The notes below the pieces were generated by a model. That model was given only the letters and a program-made list of their open reading frames with translations. It ran no database searches and was not told the DNA's origin. 64,000 bases of DNA from Balneolaceae bacterium (GTDB lineage: Bacteria > Bacteroidota > Rhodothermia > Balneolales > Balneolaceae), in assembly GCA_007694095.1 (NCBI GenBank), contig RECI01000164.1, forward strand, positions 1 through 64,000, in the 5' to 3' direction. Shown in pieces: positions 36,368 through 43,949 of this stretch. A program made the translations under genes and the position numbers. Position 1 is the stretch's first letter, and each line of letters starts with the position of its first letter.

Positions 36368-37825
36368 GTGAAAGAAAAGAACAACATTAAGCAAAAGCTA
36401 TCGGAGCTGGAGGGGGTATCCAAAACTCTGGAATCATCAACGGAGCGTAGAAATATGTTGAATACCCTAGCATTTAATTATGCTGAGCGGTTTTATGCTT
36501 CAATGAAGCAGGAGGCTGCATATCATTCATTTGATGAAACCGTGAATGATTTGCTAAACATTCCGTTAAATGAAGACGGGGAAGGTGCTGAAGAAGCTTT
36601 TTCATTTATAGAGGAAAAAATTATCCGCCCGGGGTTAAATTCAGCATCCGGGCGGAATTTTGGCTATATACCCGGCAGCAGCCTCTCAATCGCAGCTATT
36701 GGCGATTACCTGGCAGCAGTTACAAACCGTTATGCCAGTGTATATTCATCTTCGCCGGGAGCTGTTTTGCTGGAGACACAATTGGTTAAATGGATGGCGG
36801 ACACAGTGGGGTATCCTTCAGGTTCCGGCGGATATCTGGCATCGGGAGGCAGTATTGCTAACCTGACTGCTGTGGTTACTGCCCGCGACCATGCCCGGCT
36901 AAAAGGTGAGGATTTTATTAGGGTTGTGGTCTATCTTACAGATCAAACCCACCATTGTGTTGACCGTGCTTTGAATATTTCCGGCCTCAGGGAGTGCATC
37001 CGCAGGTATGTTCCCATGGATTCCGCATTTCGAATGATACCGGGTGAGCTGGACAGGCAAATTACAGAGGATAAAGAAAACGGGTTGATTCCATGGCTAA
37101 TCGTGGCATCTGCCGGTTCTACAGATAGCGGCGCAGTTGACCCGCTTGATAAAATCGGTTCGATAGCACAGTCACATAAACTCTGGTTTCATGTGGATGC
37201 AGCCTATGGTGGTTTTTTCCTGTTAACTGACGAGGGCAGAAATAGAATGAAAGGGATCGAACTGTCTGATTCGGTGGTACTTGATCCGCATAAAAGCCTT
37301 TTTTTACCATACGGTACAGGGGCATTGCTGGTGAAGGATATTGTTAATCTTGCTTCCTCCCACGCTTATAACGCAAATTATATGAAACATGCTGCAAGTG
37401 ATACCGGCATATACTCGCCAGCCGATATTTCTCCAGAACTCACGAAACATTTCAGGGCCATGAGAATGTGGCTTCCGCTTAAAATACATGGAGTCCGGGT
37501 ATTCAGAAGTGCACTTGAAGAAAAACTTCTGTTGGCAGATTACTTGTGGAGGGAGTTTAGCACGATGAATGATATTGAAGTAAGTCCGCCGCCCCAGTTA
37601 AGTATTTTCTTGTTCCGATGGGTTCCGGAAGGCGGTGATCACGAATTATTGAACCGGAGACTGCATGACTCACTTTTGCGGGATGGGTGTGTATTCTTGT
37701 CAACAACAGAGGTATATGGAAAATTTTATTTCCGGGTAGCAGTTCTGTCGGCCGCCACACATCTTGAGGAAGCAGAAATCTTTGTTCAAACCGTAAAAGA
37801 AAAAATGGCAGAGATCGGCCGGTAG
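36368..37825 (+). CDS. PLP-dependent aromatic-L-amino-acid/group II decarboxylase
   Basis: A 485-residue cytoplasmic enzyme. The PLP lysine is K309 in DPHKSLFLPYG. H195/H196 in TDQTHHCVDRA stack on the cofactor, and D277 in HVDAAYGG pairs with the pyridine nitrogen. YIPGSSLSIAAIGDYLAA and LASGGSIANLTA are typical of the group II (DDC/TDC) family. The substrate (tryptophan, tyrosine, DOPA or another) cannot be read from sequence. The start is GTG at 36368; the gene is divergent from the chitinase with a 105-base gap that must hold both promoters. Confidence 0.9.
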   Translation: MKEKNNIKQKLSELEGVSKTLESSTERRNMLNTLAFNYAERFYASMKQEAAYHSFDETVNDLLNIPLNEDGEGAEEAFSFIEEKIIRPGLNSASGRNFGYIPGSSLSIAAIGDYLAAVTNRYASVYSSSPGAVLLETQLVKWMADTVGYPSGSGGYLASGGSIANLTAVVTARDHARLKGEDFIRVVVYLTDQTHHCVDRALNISGLRECIRRYVPMDSAFRMIPGELDRQITEDKENGLIPWLIVASAGSTDSGAVDPLDKIGSIAQSHKLWFHVDAAYGGFFLLTDEGRNRMKGIELSDSVVLDPHKSLFLPYGTGALLVKDIVNLASSHAYNANYMKHAASDTGIYSPADISPELTKHFRAMRMWLPLKIHGVRVFRSALEEKLLLADYLWREFSTMNDIEVSPPPQLSIFLFRWVPEGGDHELLNRRLHDSLLRDGCVFLSTTEVYGKFYFRVAVLSAATHLEEAEIFVQTVKEKMAEIGR

Positions 37826-38049
37826 ATTCGGATATCCCGGATTATTCACCTGTCTCATTGTTCGAAAGCGAAGCGATATTTCGTTGTGAGTAAGGCAAAA
37901 GGTAAAAAGCGACTGAAGGTAATCTGTTATCCCCCCTCGGTTTGATAATTGGCTTTAACCGGTTGAACGCTCGGTTGCGGAATGTGTGTGTTACTTCGCG
38001 CTGCATTGTGTGGCTGCCCAAGCGCTGACCGGCATTTCTCCCGGGGCTG

Positions 38050-38082
38050 CAAAAAGCTCACCTTGCTGGATTGAAAGGTGAA
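38050..38082 (-). terminator. Intrinsic terminator after the acidic-linker gene
   Basis: On the minus strand TCACCTT (complement of 38075-38081) pairs with AAGGTGA (complement of 38058-38064) across a 10-base loop, followed by GCTTTTT. It lies just after the stop codon at 38101 of the minus-strand gene. Confidence 0.7.
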
Positions 38083-38100
38083 CACTAAAAACTAAAAAAG

Positions 38101-38877
38101 TCACTCTAAACCTAAGCTAAAACGGTCGCGCAGTTCCTGTACATATATGCCAATATCGTTCCTTATTTCGAACAGTCGTGAATGGAACCGTGAGTAGATT
38201 GAATCTACGATAAACGGCTCACGTTTCATTTTTTGCAGGTACGAGAGAGCATCGTTGGCACTGTAGAGTGCTTTTTTGGTGTAGACAATGTTACCGCCAA
38301 GCACATCCTGTTCAAATCCGAATGAATAGCCACCGGCAAGTTTCGCACTGATTTTGAGAATGCTGATGATAAACTCGTGCACCTGTTTGGTTTGCAGATG
38401 GTCGGGAATGGCTTCAGCCCATTTCAGGATATCAACGGCAAAATTCCTTGCTTCGCGATATATATCGAGATTTTCGATGGATCCATAATCGGAGAATGTG
38501 AAATCTTCACTTAGTTCTTTCCATTCTTCACCGTAATCGAAATCGTCATCATCCTCATCATCCGCCATAAATGGTATGGAAGAGTCATCGAAAAAGAAAT
38601 CATCATCATCGATTTCATCCTCATCATCTTCCCAGTCATCCTCATCTTCAGGGAAATAGGCTTCATCTAAGAGCAGTTCTTCCTCGATAAAAGCCTCAAC
38701 CGCGTCAAGTTCGTCAAGACTTTCCTGAAGCAGCGTAATCCATCGGGGGGTATTGCCTTTAGGGTCAGAGGTGATAAAGCGCCTTAGTTGTTCGCTCCGT
38801 TTTTCGATTTCGTTTAGATGAGACTCCCATTGGAACTCGTTCCAAACGGGGCCGTCTTCAAAACCGTCTAAGCTCAT
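38101..38877 (-). CDS. Hypothetical protein with very acidic low-complexity linker
   Basis: A 258-residue protein with no signal peptide. Residues 1-75 are helical and charged. Residues 75-118 are a near-continuous run of aspartate and glutamate broken by a few aromatics (DDDDFFFDDSS). Residues 130-258 form a helical C-terminal domain with conserved-looking motifs (FAVDILKWAEAIP; SFGFEQDVLGGNIVYTKKAL). It could be an adaptor or nucleic-acid-mimic type protein, but no family is recognised. It is the last gene of the minus-strand group after PNP, with a 113-base gap, and ends at a terminator. Confidence 0.7.
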   Translation of the reverse strand: MSLDGFEDGPVWNEFQWESHLNEIEKRSEQLRRFITSDPKGNTPRWITLLQESLDELDAVEAFIEEELLLDEAYFPEDEDDWEDDEDEIDDDDFFFDDSSIPFMADDEDDDDFDYGEEWKELSEDFTFSDYGSIENLDIYREARNFAVDILKWAEAIPDHLQTKQVHEFIISILKISAKLAGGYSFGFEQDVLGGNIVYTKKALYSANDALSYLQKMKREPFIVDSIYSRFHSRLFEIRNDIGIYVQELRDRFSLGLE

Positions 38878-38990
38878 TCAGTGATGTGCTAATGTTAATG
38901 GGTTATCGCATTAAAATAAAAGTTGCGATTAATTACAACCTGAAAAATACGATTTTTGCTAAAGAAAAACAGGAATAATATGCTCCGGCA

Positions 38991-39827
38991 TTAAAGTTTC
39001 TCAAGCACCCGGATCATTACTTTTGTCATTTTTGGTTCAGCCATGGCTGCCGCGTCCAGTATATCCTCAATAATCACGGGCTCGAGGGCATCGGGGAAGC
39101 ATTCATCGGTAATTACAGAAATACCGAGAACATCCATTCCCATGTGTACCGCGGCAATTACTTCGGGTATTGTACTCATGCCAACCACATCAGCGCCGAT
39201 GAGCCGGAGGAACCGGTACTCGGCCCTGGTTTCGAGCATGGGGCCGCTTACTGCCACATACACTCCCTGGTACATCTGAATGGCTTCTTCAAGTGCCACA
39301 TTTTGTGCTATTTCACGAAGGCGCTCGGTATAGGGATCGCTCATATCGGGGAAACGAGGTCCTAATTCGTTATCGTTTGGCCCAATAAGCGGGTTGTCGC
39401 CAAGCAGGTTGATATGATCACGGATAAGCATGATATCTCCCCGTTTGTAGTTTGGGTTCATTCCGCCGCATGCGTTGCTAACAAAGAGAGTGTCGGCGCC
39501 ATTGGCTTTTAGAACACGCACGGGAAAGACTATTTGCTGCATAGTGTACCCTTCATAGAAATGAAACCGCCCCTGCATGGCTACCACTTCTTTACCGCCG
39601 AGTTTTCCGAATAACAGTTTGCCGGCATGACTTTCTACGGTTGAGAGTGGAAAATGCGGGATGTCTTCGTAATGTATTTCGGTTTCAATATCCATTTCAT
39701 CGGCAAGCTGGCCAAGGCCGGTACCGAGTATAAGCATATAATTGGGTCTCAGGTCAGTTTGTGATTGTATATATGCAAGTGCTTCATTTCGTTTTTTACG
39801 AAAAGATTCGATGGATTCAGGCTGCAT
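38991..39827 (-). CDS. Purine nucleoside phosphorylase (trimeric PNP/MTAP type)
   Basis: A 278-residue cytoplasmic enzyme that phosphorolyses inosine/guanosine to base and ribose-1-phosphate. The family features are LILGTGLGQLADEM (phosphate loop), HFPLSTVESHAGKLLFG, MQGRFHFYEGYTMQQIVFPVRV, SNACGGMNP and GMSTIPEVIAAVHMG. The last part (GISVITDECFPD) resembles the region where an asparagine fixes the 6-oxo group in type I PNPs. The equivalent here reads ITDECF, so base preference is uncertain. It ends the DivIVA gene cluster with an 18-base gap. Confidence 0.92.
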   Translation of the reverse strand: MQPESIESFRKKRNEALAYIQSQTDLRPNYMLILGTGLGQLADEMDIETEIHYEDIPHFPLSTVESHAGKLLFGKLGGKEVVAMQGRFHFYEGYTMQQIVFPVRVLKANGADTLFVSNACGGMNPNYKRGDIMLIRDHINLLGDNPLIGPNDNELGPRFPDMSDPYTERLREIAQNVALEEAIQMYQGVYVAVSGPMLETRAEYRFLRLIGADVVGMSTIPEVIAAVHMGMDVLGISVITDECFPDALEPVIIEDILDAAAMAEPKMTKVMIRVLEKL

Positions 39828-39845
39828 GTAAAAAAGATGTTTTGG

Positions 39846-40454
39846 TTAGTCGATGTCGTCCAGAATATCGTCAATTTTTTCGGTACCTGGTACTGTACTT
39901 TTTAATGATGCAGACTCAGGTTTCGGTTCTTTATCAGTTTGCTGTTTTTTCTTTTTTTGTTGTGATTCAAATTCAGATAAATCCGGAAGTGTGAATAATG
40001 AAGCATCGTCCTTACTGAACTGATGAACGTACTCGCTGGCATTATCCAGAAATGAACGGAGAGTTCTGATGATTTCAGTTCGTTTGTCAACTAATTGATG
40101 AATATTCTGCCTGATTTCTCTACGGGCTTCGTAAGCCTCTTTGATAATCTTTTCAGCTTCCAGTTCAGCTTTATCTTCTATCAATTTGGCCTGACGGCGT
40201 GCCATGCTAAGTTTTTCCTCAGCTGAACTTTTTGCAGTTTGAAGGGTTTCGTGCAATGCTTCCTCAACCCGCTCATAATGCTTTAATTTATCATTCAGTT
40301 TGTCGACCTGGTTCTCAAGTTCTCTCATTCTTCCTGTCATATGTTCCCACTCGCTCGCCAGCAGGTTCAGAAATGAGTTCACTTCACCAGGATCATATCC
40401 TCTTAATGATTTTTCAAACTGCTGCTGCTTAATCTCAAGGGCCGTTAATTTCAT
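39846..40454 (-). CDS. DivIVA-domain coiled-coil protein
   Basis: A 202-residue cytoplasmic protein. The N-terminus (MKLTALEIKQQQFEKSLRGYD then EVNSFLN) is the DivIVA lipid-binding motif: LT-x-x-x-I-x-x-x-x-F followed by G-Y-D-x-x-EV-x-x-FL. A long coiled coil (about 30-140) and a polar, lysine/glutamine-rich tail with DDILDDID at the end follow. DivIVA proteins recognise curved membranes in Gram-positives. In this phylum similar proteins occur with no defined role. It is followed by PNP and preceded by three small membrane proteins. Confidence 0.85.
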   Translation of the reverse strand: MKLTALEIKQQQFEKSLRGYDPGEVNSFLNLLASEWEHMTGRMRELENQVDKLNDKLKHYERVEEALHETLQTAKSSAEEKLSMARRQAKLIEDKAELEAEKIIKEAYEARREIRQNIHQLVDKRTEIIRTLRSFLDNASEYVHQFSKDDASLFTLPDLSEFESQQKKKKQQTDKEPKPESASLKSTVPGTEKIDDILDDID

Positions 40455-40486
40455 AATGCAAAGAGGTAATAATGTTAATGGAATAA

Positions 40487-40855
40487 TTACTGGTTGAGCA
40501 TGTTGCGCAGCTTACTGCCCTGATTTGTTGCTTCTTTTTTACCTTCGTTCTCAATTTCTATTTCTATGGAACTTTTCTGTTCCAGCCTTGGAGAATCTTT
40601 TTTAGTGGCGGCAGATCTGCTCATTGCATTCTCAGGTTTATCATCTGTAACGATGGCTTCAAGGTTTGCAAGCCGCCGGTCGGTTTTCTCTTTAAATTCA
40701 CGGAGTGCCGACAGAAACTCCTGGTTCTCAGTGATATTTTTTCCTGAACCTCTTTTCACCCAAGCCTTTATGATACTGCCCACTATACCCAGGAAAACGA
40801 TGGTAACGACGCTTCCAAATACAATAGCTACAATTGCGATTTCTTGAGGATCCAT
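40487..40855 (-). CDS. Small single-pass membrane protein, paralogue 3 of 3 (PspB-like)
   Basis: A 122-residue protein with one N-terminal membrane helix (IAIVAIVFGSVVTIVFLGIVG), a short coiled coil (NITENQEFLSALREFKEKTD), the motif RRLANLEAIVTDD and a polar tail ending LRNMLNQ. The arrangement and the NLEAIV-x-D motif recall phage-shock protein B, which has a TM helix and a cytoplasmic coil ending near LE-x-I. It is clearly paralogous to the gene immediately upstream (shared SALREFKE / AALREFKE and NMLNQ end). Function is unknown. Confidence 0.65.
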   Translation of the reverse strand: MDPQEIAIVAIVFGSVVTIVFLGIVGSIIKAWVKRGSGKNITENQEFLSALREFKEKTDRRLANLEAIVTDDKPENAMSRSAATKKDSPRLEQKSSIEIEIENEGKKEATNQGSKLRNMLNQ

Positions 40856-40897
40856 AAAATTTGTTCTTGTTGTGTTATTGGTTGTTTACAGCCGAAT

Positions 40898-41263
40898 TTA
40901 CTGATTCAGCATGTTTTTCAGTTTAGCTTTTTGTCCGGATCCTGATTCACCGGGTTCTGTATCAATTTCAATATCAAGCAAGCTCTTTTGAGCGGGTTTC
41001 TGCTGCTCTTGTTTACTTTTTACACCAGCACTTTGCCTTTGGTCGCCCACAATGGCTTCAAGGTTAGAAACACGGCGTTCCATATTTTCCTTGAATTCCC
41101 TCAGTGCAGCTAAAAATTCACGGTTTTCGGTAATATTGCTCCCGGAATCTTTTTTAATCCAGGCTTTTATAATGGTTCCTATGGTTACAATTAAAACTAT
41201 TGCAACTCCACTTCCAAATACTAAAAGTGCGTGCGGGTCTACTCCTGTTAACATATCAATCAC
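40898..41263 (-). CDS. Small single-pass membrane protein, paralogue 2 of 3 (PspB-like)
   Basis: A 121-residue protein with one membrane helix (LLVFGSGVAIVLIVTIGTII), then KAWIKKDSG, a short coil (NITENREFLAALREFKENM) and RRVSNLEAIVGD. A polar tail ends KLKNMLNQ. It is the closest relative of the next gene, sharing the C-terminal NMLNQ. Its start overlaps the end of the upstream paralogue by eight bases, so the three are co-translated. Membrane topology and PspB similarity are read from sequence; function is not known. Confidence 0.65.
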   Translation of the reverse strand: MIDMLTGVDPHALLVFGSGVAIVLIVTIGTIIKAWIKKDSGSNITENREFLAALREFKENMERRVSNLEAIVGDQRQSAGVKSKQEQQKPAQKSLLDIEIDTEPGESGSGQKAKLKNMLNQ

Positions 41264-41567
41264 CTTTCATTGTTGCTTTTTTGGCTACAGTTTTTCGATT
41301 GTTTTCTTTAATGGATTCATGGTCATCTATTTCAATTGAAAAAGCGGATGCTTCTGAATTATTACCATGAAATGTATCATCAGTAACAATAGCTTCCAGG
41401 TTCTCAATGCGTTTTGTCATTTTTCCAATGGTAATCCGCAACTCTTCTATCTCTGAATCACTTTGCTGATTTTTGGATTGCATCTTCAGCTTATTTTTCT
41501 GGTAATCAATTAAATACCCGCCTATGATTGCTGTGAGAATGATGAGGGCTATCAGAGTTCCTGACAT
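41256..41567 (-). CDS. Small single-pass membrane protein, paralogue 1 of 3 (PspB-like)
   Basis: A 103-residue protein: membrane helix at the very N-terminus (LIALIILTAIIGGYLI), a lysine/glutamine-rich stretch, a coil (SEIEELRITIGKMTKRI) and the shared ENLEAIVTDD motif. Its tail is different from those of its two paralogues and lacks NMLNQ. It is the first of a minus-strand run continuing through DivIVA to PNP. A 184-base gap separates it from yggS upstream, where the run's promoter should lie. Confidence 0.6.
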   Translation of the reverse strand: MSGTLIALIILTAIIGGYLIDYQKNKLKMQSKNQQSDSEIEELRITIGKMTKRIENLEAIVTDDTFHGNNSEASAFSIEIDDHESIKENNRKTVAKKATMKGD

Positions 41568-41751
41568 AACAAAGTATAAATCGAAATTGTTAATAATTGC
41601 CGGTTTTCCGGTTATTTACAGGCTTTCGCCTATCGTAAAAGTAATAAATTAATGAGACTATTTGTTGAGTTTCTTGGGCAGCGTTATGGAATATTCTTTG
41701 ATAAATATTAACTGCCGGTTGTATAACGATTATAAGATACGTTTAACACGT

Positions 41752-42450
41752 TCAGTAGTTTCGCTCTCCGAAAATTGCCGTTCCCACCCGCACCATTGTT
41801 GCACCTTCTTCAATGGCTACTTCAAGGTCGTTGGTCATTCCCATTGAAAGCTGTTCAAGGGAAACGCTCCCGCTTTCCATGTGACGATGTTCATCCCGCA
41901 GTGTACGGAGTTTTCTGAATTCGGGCCTCACTATTTCCGGGTTATCAGATAAGGTGGCCATGCCCATTAAACCTTTTACTTTAACGTGTGCAAGAGGTTG
42001 GGCAGTATTCAATATTGTCTCTAGTTCTTCCGGATCACAACCGCTTTTCTGGTCTTCCTCACTGATGTTTACCTGTATCAGTACGTTGATTTCCCGGTTT
42101 TCAGCGGCTGCCCGTTTCTCAATTTCTTCAAGTGCTTTCTTTTTATGTACGGATTGAATCCAGTTCACGCGTTGAGCCATAAATTTGATTTTATTTGTCT
42201 GAAGTGTTCCGATAAAATGCCATTGTACGTTCGGATCTTCTATGGAAGCCATCCGGTCTTCAAGGGCTTTCGCGCGGTTTTCACCAAAATGGAGATGACC
42301 GGCATCAATCAACTCAAGAACGTCAGAATCGGGTTTGGTCTTGCTAACTGCAACAAGGGTAATTCCGGACGGGTCACGGCCAGCCAGTTTACAGGCGGTA
42401 TTGATTCGATCAAGAATTGAATGATAACGGCTTTTAATATCTTCCGGCAT
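41752..42450 (-). CDS. yggS: YggS/PLPBP-family PLP homeostasis protein
   Basis: A PLP-binding alanine-racemase-like barrel protein that buffers PLP in the cytoplasm. From the preferred ATG at 42450 it is 232 residues, the family's normal length; the frame extends 16 codons further upstream. The PLP lysine is K37 in LVAVSKTKP. The conserved C-terminal signature SMGMTNDLEVAIEEGATMVR then GTAIFGER is complete. GENRAKAL and HFIGTLQTNK are the other family motifs. It lies upstream of the DivIVA group, as it does near cell-division genes in other bacteria. Confidence 0.93.
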   Translation of the reverse strand: MPEDIKSRYHSILDRINTACKLAGRDPSGITLVAVSKTKPDSDVLELIDAGHLHFGENRAKALEDRMASIEDPNVQWHFIGTLQTNKIKFMAQRVNWIQSVHKKKALEEIEKRAAAENREINVLIQVNISEEDQKSGCDPEELETILNTAQPLAHVKVKGLMGMATLSDNPEIVRPEFRKLRTLRDEHRHMESGSVSLEQLSMGMTNDLEVAIEEGATMVRVGTAIFGERNY

Positions 42451-42557
42451 GAATAACTTGGGCAAAAGGGTATAAATTTCGGTTATATAAGGTAACAAAT
42501 TTTATAGGTTAAATGATCCGTCTGCTTTCAGGTTGCAGGACTAACCCGCCAATGCAC

Positions 42558-42647
42558 AGTACAGCGGGTCGCGCCACAGGCATTCCTCCGGAGCTGACCC
42601 GCTCGGGAAAGACTTTGCCCGCTGCCTGATTCTTTATTTCAATGCTC
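42558..42647 (+). repeat. REP-like palindrome, long-loop copy
   Basis: CAGTACAGCGGGTC leads into stem GCGGGTC (42565-42571) and GACCCGC (42597-42603) around a 25-base loop that itself holds CTCCGGAG. It is followed by TCGGGAAAGACTTTGCCCG and a tail to about 42647 nearly identical to the copy at 43596-43661. It lies just before the LytTR gene. Confidence 0.8.
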
Positions 42648-42747
42648 ATTATCCATCAAGATTATTCTTCACTGAAATTCGGTACTTTTCAATGAAGGAT
42701 AACTTATATCAACAAAGACTGATGTGAATCGGGAAAATTTGGTTTAG

Positions 42748-43614
42748 ATGTTAAAAAAAATCCACCATTACAGTTTAAAACCCTATCCAAAAAACTTTCT
42801 GCTCAAGAGGCCTGCCGCCGGGGCATCCATTATTGCTCTGTTCAACTACCTCTTCCTGATGATATATCGTCCGGTTCATACACAACCGGGATATCTGTTT
42901 AATTATGAACTCACCATGGCCATTTATTGCCTTGGGGGTGGGGTGGCTGCATTTGCCGCGATACTAATTGTGAGCCATTCCGGCATCTTCAAGCCGGGAA
43001 AAAGATGGAATATTTTGAAGGAGATATCAGCCATTATCCTGGTGATTTTTGCTATGGGTACAGCTGTCTTCCTCCTTGCTTTCATTGTCGAGGTGCCCGG
43101 CGACAGGTGGAATCTTGATACAATCATCGACTCTTACCGTCTTACTTTTATGATTGGCGGCATACCGCTTTATCTTTTTACGATTCTCAATTTCAATTAC
43201 CTGTTTCAGTCTAAACTTACCCACCAGGACACCGGAAGAGAATCAGAAGGTGAAATTGAGGAGATTATTACCATCAATACCCCGCTGAAAAAGGAGGAAC
43301 TCAGTTTTTATCCCCGGGAATTTCTTTATGCCGAATCGGAGGGAAATTATGTGAATGTTTATCTGCAGAAGGGGGAGGAGGTTCGGAAAGAGATTATCCG
43401 GATTTCCATCAGCAGTTTTGAAGAACAGCTTTCTGAGTTGTCTTTCATCATGAGAACACACCGGGCCTATATCGTGAACCTGAAAAAAGTAACAGAAGCA
43501 AGCGGTAATTCGCTTGGTTACCGGCTAAACGTGTTCGGTGTCAAGAGTGAACTTCCTGTTTCAAGAAGGCACACCGGCAAGTTCAGGGCACTTTACAGTA
43601 CAGCGGGTCGCTGA
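42748..43614 (+). CDS. LytTR-type DNA-binding regulator with membrane domain
   Basis: A 288-residue protein. Residues 25-155 hold four membrane segments. Residues 185-285 form a LytTR DNA-binding domain (FYPREFLYAESEGNYVNVYL; IIRISISSFEEQL; FIMRTHRAYIVNLKKV; LPVSRRHTGKF). There is no receiver domain, so it probably senses a membrane signal directly, like other membrane LytTR proteins. The last codons and the TGA stop (43612-43614) are inside a REP-like palindrome that also occurs before the gene. The C-terminal residues STAGR are therefore encoded by the repeat. Confidence 0.85.
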   Translation: MLKKIHHYSLKPYPKNFLLKRPAAGASIIALFNYLFLMIYRPVHTQPGYLFNYELTMAIYCLGGGVAAFAAILIVSHSGIFKPGKRWNILKEISAIILVIFAMGTAVFLLAFIVEVPGDRWNLDTIIDSYRLTFMIGGIPLYLFTILNFNYLFQSKLTHQDTGRESEGEIEEIITINTPLKKEELSFYPREFLYAESEGNYVNVYLQKGEEVRKEIIRISISSFEEQLSELSFIMRTHRAYIVNLKKVTEASGNSLGYRLNVFGVKSELPVSRRHTGKFRALYSTAGR

Positions 43615-43661
43615 CCCGCTCGGGAAAGACTTTGCCCGTTGCCTGATTTTTTATTTCAATA
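43596..43661 (+). repeat. REP-like palindrome overlapping the LytTR stop codon
   Basis: CAGTACA precedes stem GCGGGTC (43603-43609), loop GCT and GACCCGC (43613-43619). TCGGGAAAGACTTTGCCCG and a T-rich tail follow. The TGA stop of the preceding gene uses the last loop base and the first stem bases. The downstream 45 bases match the copy at 42597-42647 almost exactly. Confidence 0.85.
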
Positions 43662-43719
43662 CGCTGTTTGTCTTTTGGGGAACATGATCCCGGTAATGTC
43701 GGGGATGTTCTGATTTCGA

Positions 43720-43776
43720 AGGCTTTCCTTTTCCGGGTCGGCCCCGGAGGGATGCCTTCGGCACGACCCGGGGTAC
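43720..43776 (-). repeat. REP-like palindrome, inverted long-loop copy
   Basis: Read on the minus strand: GTACCCCGGGTCG, a loop with AAGGCATCCCTCCGGGGC, then CGACCCGGAAAAGGAAAGCC. The loop resembles that of the copy at 42558. The flank GACCCGGAAAAGGAAAGCC is shared with the copy at 49994. With the copy at 43596 it makes an inverted pair about 180 bases apart. Confidence 0.75.
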
Positions 43777-43949
43777 GGTTTACCATTCATCACAAAACGT
43801 TTCCGTTTATCACAAAAGGGCTGATTCAGGTTAGCTGTTCACGTCAAAAAGTTGCTGTGTGTCCCTGTTCATTGTTCCTTTATTGGCTCTCCGCGAACTT
43901 GTTTGTAGCGAAAGCCGCAAACCAAGAATAAGACATACGGAGAACCATC

